DNA of 64,000 nucleotides from Flavobacterium sp. BFFFF2 (GTDB lineage: Bacteria; Bacteroidota; Bacteroidia; Flavobacteriales; Flavobacteriaceae), in NCBI GenBank assembly GCA_002256385.1, contig NKJD01000090.1:29326-93325 (forward strand), written 5' to 3'. The notes beneath the pieces were generated by a model, which saw only the letters and a list, made by a program, of their open reading frames with translations, ran no database searches and was not told the origin of the DNA. Shown piece by piece: positions 19,244 to 28,334 of this stretch. A program made the position numbers and the translations under genes. How positions within the stretch are numbered: position 1 is the first letter of the stretch; each line of letters opens with the position of its first letter.

Positions 19244-19428
19244 AAGAGAATAAACACAAACATAAAATGAGGCATTCACGGGCTTTGGCTGTTGTTTCTG
19301 CGGCCTTTTTACCAATACGTGAAACAGCGATTTTGCTACGCAAAATCGACTTAATTTGGGATTTTATGAGGTGTTGCGCTGCTTGTTTTTAGGAATAAGC
19401 AGCGCTTGTTTTAAATCAATAATAACAT
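19244..19428 (+). ncRNA. Candidate retron msr-msd RNA
   Basis: This 185-nt gap directly precedes a retron-type reverse transcriptase, the standard place for msr-msd. It holds strong hairpins: GCGATTTTG-type stem CGATTTTG/CAAAATCG (19328-19348), and GCGCTGCTT/AAGCAGCGC (19376-19405). Nested pairs TTCACG/CGTGAA and CATAAAAT (19261) with ATTTTATG (19361) could close a larger fold. An imperfect a1/a2 duplex may pair bases around 19235-19248, overlapping the DnaB-like stop, with bases near 19404-19418. The last hairpin is followed by TTGTTTT and could alternatively be a terminator. The exact ends and branching G are not determined. Confidence 0.5.
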
Positions 19429-20475
19429 ATGAATACGATTATTCTAGATAATAATAACCATTGGGATTCTCTCCTATTTATAAATGCAAATACTTTGGAT
19501 AAAATGGCTTTTTCCTTGAGTTGTCATTTATCCTTTTTGCAACGGCAGGTTGAAAGTCCAAAGTATTTTCAATTTAAGGTTTCTAAAAAATCGGGTGGCT
19601 TTAGGGAGATAAATGCCCCAAATGCGGAACTCAAATATTTGCAAAGGAACCTTTCTTGGAAATTTAATAAAATTTATTCGAGCCCAGATGGAGTCCATGG
19701 ATTTGTTAAGGGCACTTTTTTAGAAACTCGTCACATTGTAAGTAACGCAAAACTACATATTGGAAAGAAATGGGTATGGAATCTAGATATAGAAAGTTTT
19801 TTCTCCTCTATTACTACCCAAATGGTTATAAATCGTTTGATGGAAGCGCCATTTAATTTTGATGAAAACAAAGCGAAATACATTTCCCTGTTAATTATTT
19901 ACAAGCGTCAGTTGCCCATGGGGTCTCCCTGTTCACCAGTGGTATCTAATTTAGTATGTGAAAATATGGACGCACAAATAAATCAATGGGTAGCGAATCA
20001 AAATAAGTTTCAGCCAGAAATAAATTTGGTATATAGCCGATATGCCGATGACATTACCTTCAGCACCGATTTGGCCATTTCTGACGAACATAAATTAGAA
20101 ATTTATGATATCCTGAACCAATATGGTTTTGAAGTAAATAGGAAGAAAGAACGCATACAATCGAATAAACAAAGCCAATGGGTAACAGGTATTAAAATTA
20201 ATGAAAAGCCTAATGTGGATCGCAGTTACATACGCAATATCCGTGCGGCTTTGCACCAAATTCGCGCAAAAGGATTACAAGAAGCAGCAACTAATTTTTT
20301 CAATTTAAAAGAGTTGGCAAACACAACAGAGATAGACCGTTTCCTTCGAATTCTTCAAGGGCGTATAAGTCATGTAGGCTTTGTAAAAGGTAAGGATGAT
20401 TCGGCTTATTTGAAGTATTGGAGGGAGTTGGGGGAGGTGATGGCGCCAATTCAAAAGGAACCTCTAATCTATTAA
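19429..20475 (+). CDS. Retron-type reverse transcriptase
   Basis: A 348-residue reverse transcriptase that makes DNA from RNA. Catalytic motif 'YSRYADDITFS' has Y205-A-D-D208. Both retron-specific signatures are present: region X N106-A-K-L-H110 in 'SNAKLHIGKK', and region Y V252-T-G254 in 'SQWVTGIKINEK'. 'WNLDIESFFSSI' supplies the first catalytic Asp and 'MGSPCSPVVSNLVCENMD' is RT motif 4. The length is normal for retron RTs. A structured RNA candidate precedes it. Retrons act as anti-phage toxin-antitoxin-like devices with an effector gene. Here no known effector adjoins: upstream is a DnaB-like helicase, downstream is a 411-bp gap then the TerY gene. Effector identity is therefore open. 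Confidence 0.93.
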   Translation: MNTIILDNNNHWDSLLFINANTLDKMAFSLSCHLSFLQRQVESPKYFQFKVSKKSGGFREINAPNAELKYLQRNLSWKFNKIYSSPDGVHGFVKGTFLETRHIVSNAKLHIGKKWVWNLDIESFFSSITTQMVINRLMEAPFNFDENKAKYISLLIIYKRQLPMGSPCSPVVSNLVCENMDAQINQWVANQNKFQPEINLVYSRYADDITFSTDLAISDEHKLEIYDILNQYGFEVNRKKERIQSNKQSQWVTGIKINEKPNVDRSYIRNIRAALHQIRAKGLQEAATNFFNLKELANTTEIDRFLRILQGRISHVGFVKGKDDSAYLKYWRELGEVMAPIQKEPLIY

Positions 20476-20886
20476 GATGGTTATCCAAAATGAAATTATT
20501 TCTTACAATATATGGGCAAAAAATAATAAAACAAAACCTTTTGATATAGAAAGGTTTAGAGTATTAATTATAATACTAAATCCATGTTTTAAATCGAATA
20601 ACTGGAAATTAATTTATTATGTTTGATTATGAGAATGCATTAAATTTTCAAGTAGGGTTATATGTAATATCCCAAAAGAAAACAATTATGTAAAGGCAAT
20701 ATAAAATGACAAATAATTTGGGTGTCAATTCATATTTTATTTTGGCAGTAATAAATAAACAAGATTACTACTTCACATTCCCATTTAGCAATTTTTTGCC
20801 TACGTTTAAAAATTTCTTTTATCGATGCAGATCTACTGCACAGGAAGGTATTTCCTTTGTTTCATAAACTAAAAAAAAAAATTTCT
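20476..20886. other. Gene-poor AT-rich gap between retron RT and the TerY operon
   Basis: 411 bases with no frame longer than about 20 codons that looks coding. The gap must contain the promoter of the eight-gene operon that begins at 20887, but no promoter was assigned with confidence; a TAnnTTTG match occurs at 20618-20625. A run of 11 A residues lies just before the TerY ATG. No strong hairpin terminator for the RT gene was seen. Confidence 0.4.
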
Positions 20887-21546
20887 ATGGACTCATTAAA
20901 CGACTTCTTAATTCAAAAACCAAGACCACTTCCTGTTATTATTGCAGTAGACAGAAGTGGCAGTATGGGAACAAATGGTAAAATAGATGCCTTAAACATC
21001 GCAATCAAAGACTTTATCAATTCAATAAAGGACGAAGACAGCAACAAGGCAGAAATACAAATTTCTTTATTCAGCTTCGGCGGTGAAAGTGCAACCTGTG
21101 ACCTCCCGTTGAGTCCAATTAGCCAAGTAAACACTCCATTTTATCAGGCACAAGGCAGGACCCCGATGGGAGGTGCTTTTACAATGGTAAAGGAACTAAT
21201 TGAAGACAAAGTGCAAATTCCATCAAGATCTTATAAACCAACAATTGTTTTATTGACTGATGGAATTCCGACGGATGATTTTCATACCCCAATGAATGAC
21301 CTTATAAATTTTGGTCGGTCTTCAAAAGCATTTCGTATTGCTTTGGCAATTGGAGATGACGCTGACCATATTATGCTTTCAAAATTTGTAAGTTCTCCTG
21401 AATATTTGGTTTTAGGAGATAGTGCAAGAGATATCAGAAAATTTTTTAGGTTCGTAACTATGTCAGTTACTCAACGTATGAAAAGTCAGACACCTGATAT
21501 GCAGCAAATACCTCAAATGCCTGAAGACGATACCCTAGATTTCTAA
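20887..21546 (+). CDS. terY: TerY-like vWA domain protein
   Basis: A 219-residue von Willebrand A-type protein. It has an intact MIDAS metal site: 'AVDRSGSMGTNG' (DxSxS), T in 'GRTPMGG', and D in 'LLTDGIPTDDF'. TerY proteins form the TerY-P triad with a PP2C phosphatase and a kinase, and that order follows exactly here. ATG 20887 is chosen over an upstream TTG because it follows a good gap and starts with 'MDSLNDFL'. The stop overlaps the next ATG by one base (TAATG). It is the first gene of the operon to 33522. Within CoCoNuT-type defence loci TerY-P is thought to sense or relay a signal; that is inference here. Confidence 0.88.
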   Translation: MDSLNDFLIQKPRPLPVIIAVDRSGSMGTNGKIDALNIAIKDFINSIKDEDSNKAEIQISLFSFGGESATCDLPLSPISQVNTPFYQAQGRTPMGGAFTMVKELIEDKVQIPSRSYKPTIVLLTDGIPTDDFHTPMNDLINFGRSSKAFRIALAIGDDADHIMLSKFVSSPEYLVLGDSARDIRKFFRFVTMSVTQRMKSQTPDMQQIPQMPEDDTLDF

Positions 21547-22253
21547 TGGAGTTGAAAACTACAATCATACAAGCAAGTATTCGTGGCGATAAACATGAAG
21601 CTATTCCCAATCAAGACTATTTAGATGTCTTTGAGAATGATGAATTTCTGATAACCACGGTTTCAGATGGATTAGGTTCATCTAAAAATTCGTTAGAAGG
21701 AGCACAAATTGCTTGTAAGAGTGTAATTGATGAAATACAAAATTTTCAACTTTCGTCTGAACTTCAATTCCTCAATAATAAGATAAAAGAAAGGTGGAAA
21801 AAGGAAATAGAATCAATTTCCAACAGTATAAGTGATTATCGAACTACCAACTCCTTTATTGCTGTTTTCAAAAAGGAAAAGAAAATAATTGTTGGTCAGA
21901 TAGGTGATGTTCTGGTTTCGCTTAGAATGGATGGTTTATTCCGTTATTTAGAATCAACAAGTAAAGATTTCTCTAATGAGACCGTTTGCCTTGGTTCTGG
22001 TAGAGATGAAAATTTCAAACTGGCCTTATTTGAATTTGGGTTCTCATTTGATTTTTTAATTGCAACTGATGGCATTGCTGATGAATTACAAACAGGAAAA
22101 ATTGAAACATTGCATGACTATTTTAAAAACAAATTTCAAAATATTGAAGAATCAAGAAGAAATGATGCTTTAAAATGTGATTTAGAAGAATTCCTAACAG
22201 AAAAAAACAATGATGATAAATCAATGATTTTCATCTGGTCAAATAAAAATTAA
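21546..22253 (+). CDS. PP2C-type protein phosphatase of TerY-P triad
   Basis: A 235-residue PP2C (PPM) Ser/Thr phosphatase. Metal-binding motifs: D in 'IPNQDYLDVF', 'TTVSDGLGSSK' (SDGxG), 'IVGQIGDVLVSLRM' (GD) and 'LIATDGIADEL' (DG). It would remove phosphate groups placed by the neighbouring kinase. The ATG overlaps the TerY stop (TAATG) and its own stop is followed immediately by the kinase ATG. No membrane segment is present. The domain is complete, so enzymatic activity is expected. TerY-PP2C-kinase order is the hallmark of the TerY-P system. Confidence 0.88.
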   Translation: MELKTTIIQASIRGDKHEAIPNQDYLDVFENDEFLITTVSDGLGSSKNSLEGAQIACKSVIDEIQNFQLSSELQFLNNKIKERWKKEIESISNSISDYRTTNSFIAVFKKEKKIIVGQIGDVLVSLRMDGLFRYLESTSKDFSNETVCLGSGRDENFKLALFEFGFSFDFLIATDGIADELQTGKIETLHDYFKNKFQNIEESRRNDALKCDLEEFLTEKNNDDKSMIFIWSNKN

Positions 22254-23645
22254 ATGAACGTAGTAGATTCAAAAAATATCAGTTACGAAGTTCTTGAAAA
22301 ACTTGGAGAAGGTTCTCAAGGTGTAACCTATTTGCTAAAAGACAAAAAGCATATTGTTAAACTCTTCAACCATAGTTTTGATGACAATACAACCAAATCC
22401 AAAATCAATTTCCTAATAAATTTAGGGTTAGATAAAAAAGTGTTTGCAGTTCCATTAAGACAAATAACACAACCAAAGAATGGTTATGTATCTGAATTTG
22501 CATCTGGAATGATTCCGTTGTCATCATTAAAACTTGGAACTGAAAATGCAAATCTTGCAGAATGGTATTTGTCATCAGGAGGTTTATTAAGAAGATACAA
22601 TGTTCTTATTCGATTAGCAGCATTATTGAGAGCAATACACAGTAAGGGTCTCGCTTATTGTGATTTATCACCTAACAATGTTTTTATATCTGAAAAGACT
22701 GAATCAGATAATGTTTTTTTGATTGATTTAGACAATCTCAGGTATAAAACAAGTATTGTAAATAACATCTACACCCCTTTTTATGGTGCTCCTGAAGTTA
22801 TTTCCAATAATGCTCCAAATACAACCATGTCCGACTGTTTTTCATTTGCTGTATTGGCTTATGAACTGCTCACATTAAACCACCCTCTAATTGGAGATTA
22901 TGTTTCTGAAGGTGAACCGGAATTGGAAGAAGAAGCCTTAAATGGTAAATTACCCTGGGTTGACCATTCTGAAGACAACACGAATGGAAGGACTACCGGC
23001 TTGCCTTCAGAAAAGGTTATGCCCGAAAAACTACTAAATCTTTTCAGAAAGAATTTTGAAGAAGGGCTAAATAATTCTCTTGAAAGACCAAGTATGGCAG
23101 AATGGTTTGACATGCTAAATCTTGCATTAAATGAACTTTTGAGATGTGGTAACATCAAATGCAATCTTAGATACCCATACAACAATTCAAAAAAATGTAA
23201 TTTCTGTGGTCAAGCACCTCAAAAAGTGACTCGTATTCAAATGAGAAGATGGGAGGAAATTGAATATTATGATGAGAAAACACAAGAAGTAAAACAGCAG
23301 TTCGGCTTACAACCGGAAGTTTATGATGAAATTTTAATTGATGAAAACACTCCAAAGGAAATTGCTGCCTTCAATTTTCTTTTAACTGAAATAGAGCCAT
23401 TAGCTCCCCTTTTAAAAATTGAGTACTTGAAGGAAAAGGATGAATTAAAAATTTTACTTACACCATTAAATGGTGTAAAGTTCAATATAAGTCCCCGCAA
23501 TGGGTTGTCTGAAGGTGGCAAAACCATTCTTCTTGACACTCCAAAGAAAATAAGGGTAGTTGATTCTACCCAACAGGACAAACAAAAATATATGCTTCAC
23601 TTGAAAGACTTAAACACTCCACAAAGGGTGCTAACAATAGATTAA
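22254..23645 (+). CDS. Ser/Thr protein kinase with C-terminal zinc ribbon (TerY-P kinase)
   Basis: A 463-residue protein. Kinase motifs: glycine loop 'LGEGSQGVTY' (residues 17-26), Lys36 in 'HIVKLF', catalytic loop 'YCDLSPNNVFI' (~136, C-D-L in place of H-R-D) and 'LIDLDN' (~157, DLD in place of DFG). The kinase domain ends near residue 300. A zinc ribbon follows: 'CGNIKCNLRYP' and 'KKCNFCGQAP'. The last ~120 residues are beta-rich and unrecognised. It starts directly after the PP2C stop and ends one base before the next ATG. Variant HRD/DFG residues are usual for TerY-P kinases. It likely phosphorylates other proteins of this operon, possibly TerY or the helicase; this is inference. Confidence 0.86.
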   Translation: MNVVDSKNISYEVLEKLGEGSQGVTYLLKDKKHIVKLFNHSFDDNTTKSKINFLINLGLDKKVFAVPLRQITQPKNGYVSEFASGMIPLSSLKLGTENANLAEWYLSSGGLLRRYNVLIRLAALLRAIHSKGLAYCDLSPNNVFISEKTESDNVFLIDLDNLRYKTSIVNNIYTPFYGAPEVISNNAPNTTMSDCFSFAVLAYELLTLNHPLIGDYVSEGEPELEEEALNGKLPWVDHSEDNTNGRTTGLPSEKVMPEKLLNLFRKNFEEGLNNSLERPSMAEWFDMLNLALNELLRCGNIKCNLRYPYNNSKKCNFCGQAPQKVTRIQMRRWEEIEYYDEKTQEVKQQFGLQPEVYDEILIDENTPKEIAAFNFLLTEIEPLAPLLKIEYLKEKDELKILLTPLNGVKFNISPRNGLSEGGKTILLDTPKKIRVVDSTQQDKQKYMLHLKDLNTPQRVLTID

Positions 23646-23646
23646 T

Positions 23647-26600
23647 ATGGCGGATTTAAAAGACATACTGAATAATTTTCCTGAAGAAACACTTCAAAAC
23701 ACCATTAATGGAAAAATCCTCAATGGTGCTATAAATTGGGAGAAAAAGCCAATTCTCTTGAAAGCTGAACAAATTGAATCCAACCAAATTTTATTCAGCC
23801 TTAACACAGCCCCACTGCGTGTATCATTCACAAGTAATGCTTTTGGCGACAATGAAACAGGCAAAGCATCCATTGCTCAAAGCTTATTCTGGATTACAAA
23901 TGTAAAAGATGAAAGCATTGAGATAAAATATCTTCCCTGTGGCACTAGCCAAACTTTCAACGAATCACTTGAAATTGGTTTTGGCGACAATATTATCCTG
24001 TCAAATAAGAATTTTAAGATTGAGAAATTATCTGAAAACCTTAATAATGATTTTGTATTTCAATCCGAAAGATCTGATTTTATTTTTGTTCAAACCTATC
24101 CCGGCAATACAGATTTAAGCTTCACAATACACGGTCTTCGCAAACGAGTTGATATTTTGGTGAAAGAGAATAAATGGATTGTTCAGAAAATAACCAATAA
24201 GCCATTTGCCAAAAAATACGCAGACTTTTCAATCCTTAATGTAGCTGAATACCCGTCAATAAAATTTGTAGAGGCATCAAAAGCAAAAGAAGCTTACGAA
24301 ACTATTAAAGCAGAAGAAGCTAAAGGCAATACACTTATTGCACTATGGCAAACCTATTCTGCAATTGAATTAGAAAGGGCAAACCAACTTAAAGAAAAGG
24401 TTGGTGAATTAAGCTTCACCCGAATTAGATTTCTGCCAGATGGTATTACGAAAGTTCGAATTGGTAATTTGACAGAAGAACTGAAATTAGCAATTAACGA
24501 AAGTAAGGATGATTTATTAAACACTTCACTAGAACTTACAATAGAAAAGGAAGGTGAAGTAAAGCAGGCAGAAAATAAGCGGTTCTTAATGAAATCATTA
24601 AGTAATGATTTTTCTTTTGAACTATATGATGAACTAAGTTCTATTCCTGAAACAGGTAAATTCCTTATCTCTCTGATAGGCGATGAGATTGTAAACAAAA
24701 GAAGGGAAAGGGCATTAAAGAGTCTTAGAGAGGATATGAAATTTATTACCAGAAATCTGCTTTTTGCAATCGAGGGTGCTTCTGATGCTATGTTAGCAAA
24801 AAAGAGGAACGAAAAAGCCTTAACAGAAAGAACCAGAAAGTTTTTGAAAGACAAATTTGGTATAGATGATTTAACGGCAAATCAGAAAGAAGCTGTTGAG
24901 ATTGCTATTAATACCCCTGATATTGCAATAGTTCAGGGTCCTCCAGGGACAGGTAAATCTACTGTGGTTGCCGCCATTTGCGATAGACTTATTGAAATTG
25001 CCGAAAAGAGCAGAAAGAATTACAATGGCAAGCTTATTTTAGTTTCTGCCTTCCAAAATGATACTGTTGAACACATTGCTTCAAAAATTTACACCTTAGG
25101 TTTACCAACAATAAAAATTGGGAAAGAGACACTAGGCAATATTAGAGCTGAGGATAAACTTATAGAGGAAATGAAATTGCAAATTGACACATCTCTTCAA
25201 AGGCTTAAAATCAAAGGCACAAATCACAGAATTTCTAAAAAGTTAACTGACATTAAATCAATTTATATTTCTGAAAGGAATGATCAGAAATTAAAACAAG
25301 CTATTGAAACTATAATTGCGACTATAGATATAAGCGATAAACTTTGGAATGATTGGAAAGAAATTAATGGCGACCGAAGTTTTAATGAATCCACGAATTT
25401 TAAGAATATAAAACTTATAAAAGGGATTCGGGCAGAATTTGAATCATACAATGACGATGGGTTTTATAAAATTCAGCACTTGTTAAAATCCGACATTCCC
25501 TTTACGGAAGAAGAGAAATCATTTTTAGAAGCTTGCCCAGTTGACAATCCTGATAAGGAAATACTTAAACGTCTTAGCGAAATTCAGGAAGGCTATTTGG
25601 AGAGAATTAATTCATCTGCAAATACCATTGTTTCAGGTAACAATATTTCAATATTAAGTTGGCTTGAAAATGCGATAATATTCTTTAAGCAGATAGAAGA
25701 ATCTTCATACGAAGATGAGGATACTTTTTTTACCGCAAACCTTGAAGTATTAAGAGATGAACTTGATGGGAATGCTGAGTATATTAGGAATACTATTAAA
25801 GATTATGGAGAAAGCCTTGCGGCAACCAATCAAGTTGCAGGTGGGCGTGAAATGAGTACATATTCAAGTATTGATAATGTTATACTTGAAGAAGCAGCCC
25901 GTTCAAATCCATTGGATCTTCTTATTCCAATGGCTAAAGCCACAGAAAGAATCATTATGGTTGGCGACCAGAATCAATTGCCGCATCTTTTAGAGGATGA
26001 TATCGCAGATGAAACATCAACAAAACTGTCAGATAAGTTTATAGCGGCTGAGACTAGAAAAAAATTAGAAGAATCATTGTTTGGTGTTATTTTCAAGAAT
26101 CTACATACTGCCAATCCGAGAAGGACAATTACACTTACTGAGCAGTTTCGTATGCACCCTTTTATTGGCGATTTCATCAGTAGGGTTTATTACAAAAACG
26201 AACTGAAAGCAGGTATTCAAAATCAAGCAGAACTTAAAAAGCACAAATTAGAGTTGACCTGGGCAAAAGATAAAGTTGCTGTATTCTGTGACCTTAGAAA
26301 AAATAAAGGCATGGAAGAAAGCGGTAAAAGTAAATCACGAAATGTCGAAGCTCAGCGAATAGTTAAACTATTAGATGAATTAAGAACAGACCCAAATTTC
26401 GAAAATTTAAGTATCGGTATCATCACTTTCTATGCAAAACAGGTAAATGAATTATTTAAAGAAGCCAGTAAGAAGGGATATGCTGAGATAAAGTCTGATG
26501 GTAATTATGAAATTGCCTTACAATACCGTGAAACTGCTGACGGTCGTGAAAAACTGAGAATTGGCTCTGTCGATTCATTTCAAGGGAAAGAATTTGACAT

Positions 26601-26847
26601 CGTTATTCTAAGCACAGTCCGTTCCAATGCTATTAATCGCAACCATGATAATTTTAAAAAAGTATTTGGCTTTTTAACCTTAGAAAACAGGCTTAATGTA
26701 GCCTTTTCTCGTGCTCAAAAGTTGCTCATTGTTGTGGGCGATGGAGAGATGTTCGCTGATGACTTTGCTAAAACCTATGTAGAAGGCCTTTTTGAATTTT
26801 ATACAAATCTCTCAATTGATAATGAATATGGCAATAGAATACAATAA
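23647..26847 (+). CDS. SF1 (UPF1/Dna2-like) helicase, CnuH-like
   Basis: A 1066-residue protein. The N-terminal ~380 residues are unrecognised, partly coiled. Helicase motifs: Walker A 'VQGPPGTGKSTVVAA' (~428-442), motif II 'VILEEAARSNPLDL' (Glu in place of the usual Asp), motif III 'IIMVGDQNQLPH', motif IV 'TEQFRMHPFIGD', motif V 'GSVDSFQGKEFDIVILST', motif VI 'NVAFSRAQKLLIVVGD'. The spacing between motifs I and II is long (~300 residues), a 1B-stalk-type insertion seen in UPF1-like RNA helicases. Helicases of this class accompany McrBC-like CoCoNuT systems, named CnuH in published work, and are predicted to act on RNA. It overlaps the next gene by 26 nt. Confidence 0.85.
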   Translation: MADLKDILNNFPEETLQNTINGKILNGAINWEKKPILLKAEQIESNQILFSLNTAPLRVSFTSNAFGDNETGKASIAQSLFWITNVKDESIEIKYLPCGTSQTFNESLEIGFGDNIILSNKNFKIEKLSENLNNDFVFQSERSDFIFVQTYPGNTDLSFTIHGLRKRVDILVKENKWIVQKITNKPFAKKYADFSILNVAEYPSIKFVEASKAKEAYETIKAEEAKGNTLIALWQTYSAIELERANQLKEKVGELSFTRIRFLPDGITKVRIGNLTEELKLAINESKDDLLNTSLELTIEKEGEVKQAENKRFLMKSLSNDFSFELYDELSSIPETGKFLISLIGDEIVNKRRERALKSLREDMKFITRNLLFAIEGASDAMLAKKRNEKALTERTRKFLKDKFGIDDLTANQKEAVEIAINTPDIAIVQGPPGTGKSTVVAAICDRLIEIAEKSRKNYNGKLILVSAFQNDTVEHIASKIYTLGLPTIKIGKETLGNIRAEDKLIEEMKLQIDTSLQRLKIKGTNHRISKKLTDIKSIYISERNDQKLKQAIETIIATIDISDKLWNDWKEINGDRSFNESTNFKNIKLIKGIRAEFESYNDDGFYKIQHLLKSDIPFTEEEKSFLEACPVDNPDKEILKRLSEIQEGYLERINSSANTIVSGNNISILSWLENAIIFFKQIEESSYEDEDTFFTANLEVLRDELDGNAEYIRNTIKDYGESLAATNQVAGGREMSTYSSIDNVILEEAARSNPLDLLIPMAKATERIIMVGDQNQLPHLLEDDIADETSTKLSDKFIAAETRKKLEESLFGVIFKNLHTANPRRTITLTEQFRMHPFIGDFISRVYYKNELKAGIQNQAELKKHKLELTWAKDKVAVFCDLRKNKGMEESGKSKSRNVEAQRIVKLLDELRTDPNFENLSIGIITFYAKQVNELFKEASKKGYAEIKSDGNYEIALQYRETADGREKLRIGSVDSFQGKEFDIVILSTVRSNAINRNHDNFKKVFGFLTLENRLNVAFSRAQKLLIVVGDGEMFADDFAKTYVEGLFEFYTNLSIDNEYGNRIQ

Positions 26848-28333
26848 CATATATTTTCATATTAAACGTAGGCCTTCAAGAAAGTCTATGATGGTATGTA
26901 TTCCGTTTTATATGTATCGGATTGAGACGAATGAGTTTGAACACGGTTTAAATTTCTTCCAAAAGATTGTTCTGAAATTTAAGGCTAGACCAGGTATTAA
27001 AGATGAAGTTATTGCTGAATATACCGGGCTGGATTCAAAGCTAATCGGGATAGTAACAGGAGAACTGCAAGCAAAACAACTTATTAATGAACATGGTTCA
27101 TTAAGTGCAAAAGGAAAAGAAAAGTTAATGGAAGTTGACGGACTGGTGATTAATTCTGGCAAGAAGAAAATTGGTTATGTATTCAAATATGTTAACCAAG
27201 ATAAGCTTTACCCTTACTACATTAGTCATGTTGTCCCAGCAGATTTAATAGAAGATTCAAAGGGACAGCATCCAAAAATTGTAACCGGTACAAAAGGTGA
27301 TGGTGAGGATTTCACGGACCTTCCTTTTTTCTTAGAGGAAGCCATTAAAACTAAATCTAACTATAATCGTCCTTCAGAAAGGGAAGTATTACAACTTATT
27401 CAAAATAGTAACAAAAAAGGAATTAATCAGGAAGAGGATGAAGCTAAAAATGAGAAGTTATCTAATCAGCTCAGCGTTCGTTTTTTAAATGACCAACCTG
27501 AGGTTATTTGGGCTTGCTCTTATGTATATCTGCACCAGCATGAAGATGAGACCTATGAACCTGATTGGAGAATGCTTGACCCCTTTGGTTTTGGCGATAA
27601 CGTTGCACTAAAGTTTTATATCAATAATCCGGTAAATAAACATTTATTAGAAAGTATTCATAACAGATTCGCTGATGCAAAAACATTAGGTGGTAAAATA
27701 CTTGCAGATTACCAGGAACAGTTAAACAAGCTCATAGAGGAAAAGTTGCTATCCGATTTTTCAATAGGTTTCAATAGCCTTGATAAAAATTTGCAATTGT
27801 ATCTTGAGACAATTATAAGGAACTTAATTCTTATTGAAAACAATAATTTCAATGACTTAGATGGTAGTGTTTCCTTCTCTCTAAATCTACAAAATGCTTT
27901 AGAAAATATCTTAAAGCAAGACAAAGAGAAAAGAGCTGCATTTTATGAAATCGTTTATGCGGAATTAGATATTGATTCTTCCAAAAAGAGGAATAGTCTT
28001 ATTGGGATTTACCGCCAGCGTCTTTTTTCAATTAACACACAAGTGCCACAGCCATTATTAAACGCAAGTAGAGGCAATTTGGCTAAGGGTAACTCCTTAC
28101 TATCCTATTTAGTGTCATTCGTTCTTACTTACAATTTCGATAATAAATCTGTTCTGTTTAAAATCCTGAAAGGTAGAATTGAACTTTTTATTGAAGTGGC
28201 TCAACTTAGAAATGAAAAAGGCCACGGACAAACTTCAAACGAAAAGGCCTTGAAGCCCCTTTCAAAAGGAGAAGTAGAAAAACATTATGGCTTCATAAAA
28301 TCATTTATAAACGACTGCATTAAATTCAATTGA
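26822..28333 (+). CDS. Unknown protein with C-terminal HEPN-like motif
   Basis: About 503 residues; no whole-protein family is recognised. An ATG at 26822 (or 26828) is chosen over TTG 26792; both overlap the helicase gene end. The N-terminus has a winged-helix-like stretch ('GIKDEVIAEYTGLDSKLIGI'), and the middle is mixed. The last ~60 residues contain 'VAQLRNEKGHGQTSN', an R-x4-H motif (R463-N-E-K-G-H468) in a helical region that fits HEPN ribonucleases. It sits between an SF1 helicase and an McrB-like protein. If the HEPN reading is right it would be an RNA-cleaving toxin of the system. The gene is certain; the HEPN call is a motif-level inference. Confidence 0.7.
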   Translation: MNMAIEYNNIYFHIKRRPSRKSMMVCIPFYMYRIETNEFEHGLNFFQKIVLKFKARPGIKDEVIAEYTGLDSKLIGIVTGELQAKQLINEHGSLSAKGKEKLMEVDGLVINSGKKKIGYVFKYVNQDKLYPYYISHVVPADLIEDSKGQHPKIVTGTKGDGEDFTDLPFFLEEAIKTKSNYNRPSEREVLQLIQNSNKKGINQEEDEAKNEKLSNQLSVRFLNDQPEVIWACSYVYLHQHEDETYEPDWRMLDPFGFGDNVALKFYINNPVNKHLLESIHNRFADAKTLGGKILADYQEQLNKLIEEKLLSDFSIGFNSLDKNLQLYLETIIRNLILIENNNFNDLDGSVSFSLNLQNALENILKQDKEKRAAFYEIVYAELDIDSSKKRNSLIGIYRQRLFSINTQVPQPLLNASRGNLAKGNSLLSYLVSFVLTYNFDNKSVLFKILKGRIELFIEVAQLRNEKGHGQTSNEKALKPLSKGEVEKHYGFIKSFINDCIKFN

Positions 28334-28334
28334 T

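Noticed and set aside
24354..24854. 166-codon minus-strand frame inside the SF1 helicase gene
   Set aside because: It is antisense to a firmly identified gene and its Ser/Phe-rich translation is typical of shadow frames in AT-rich coding DNA.
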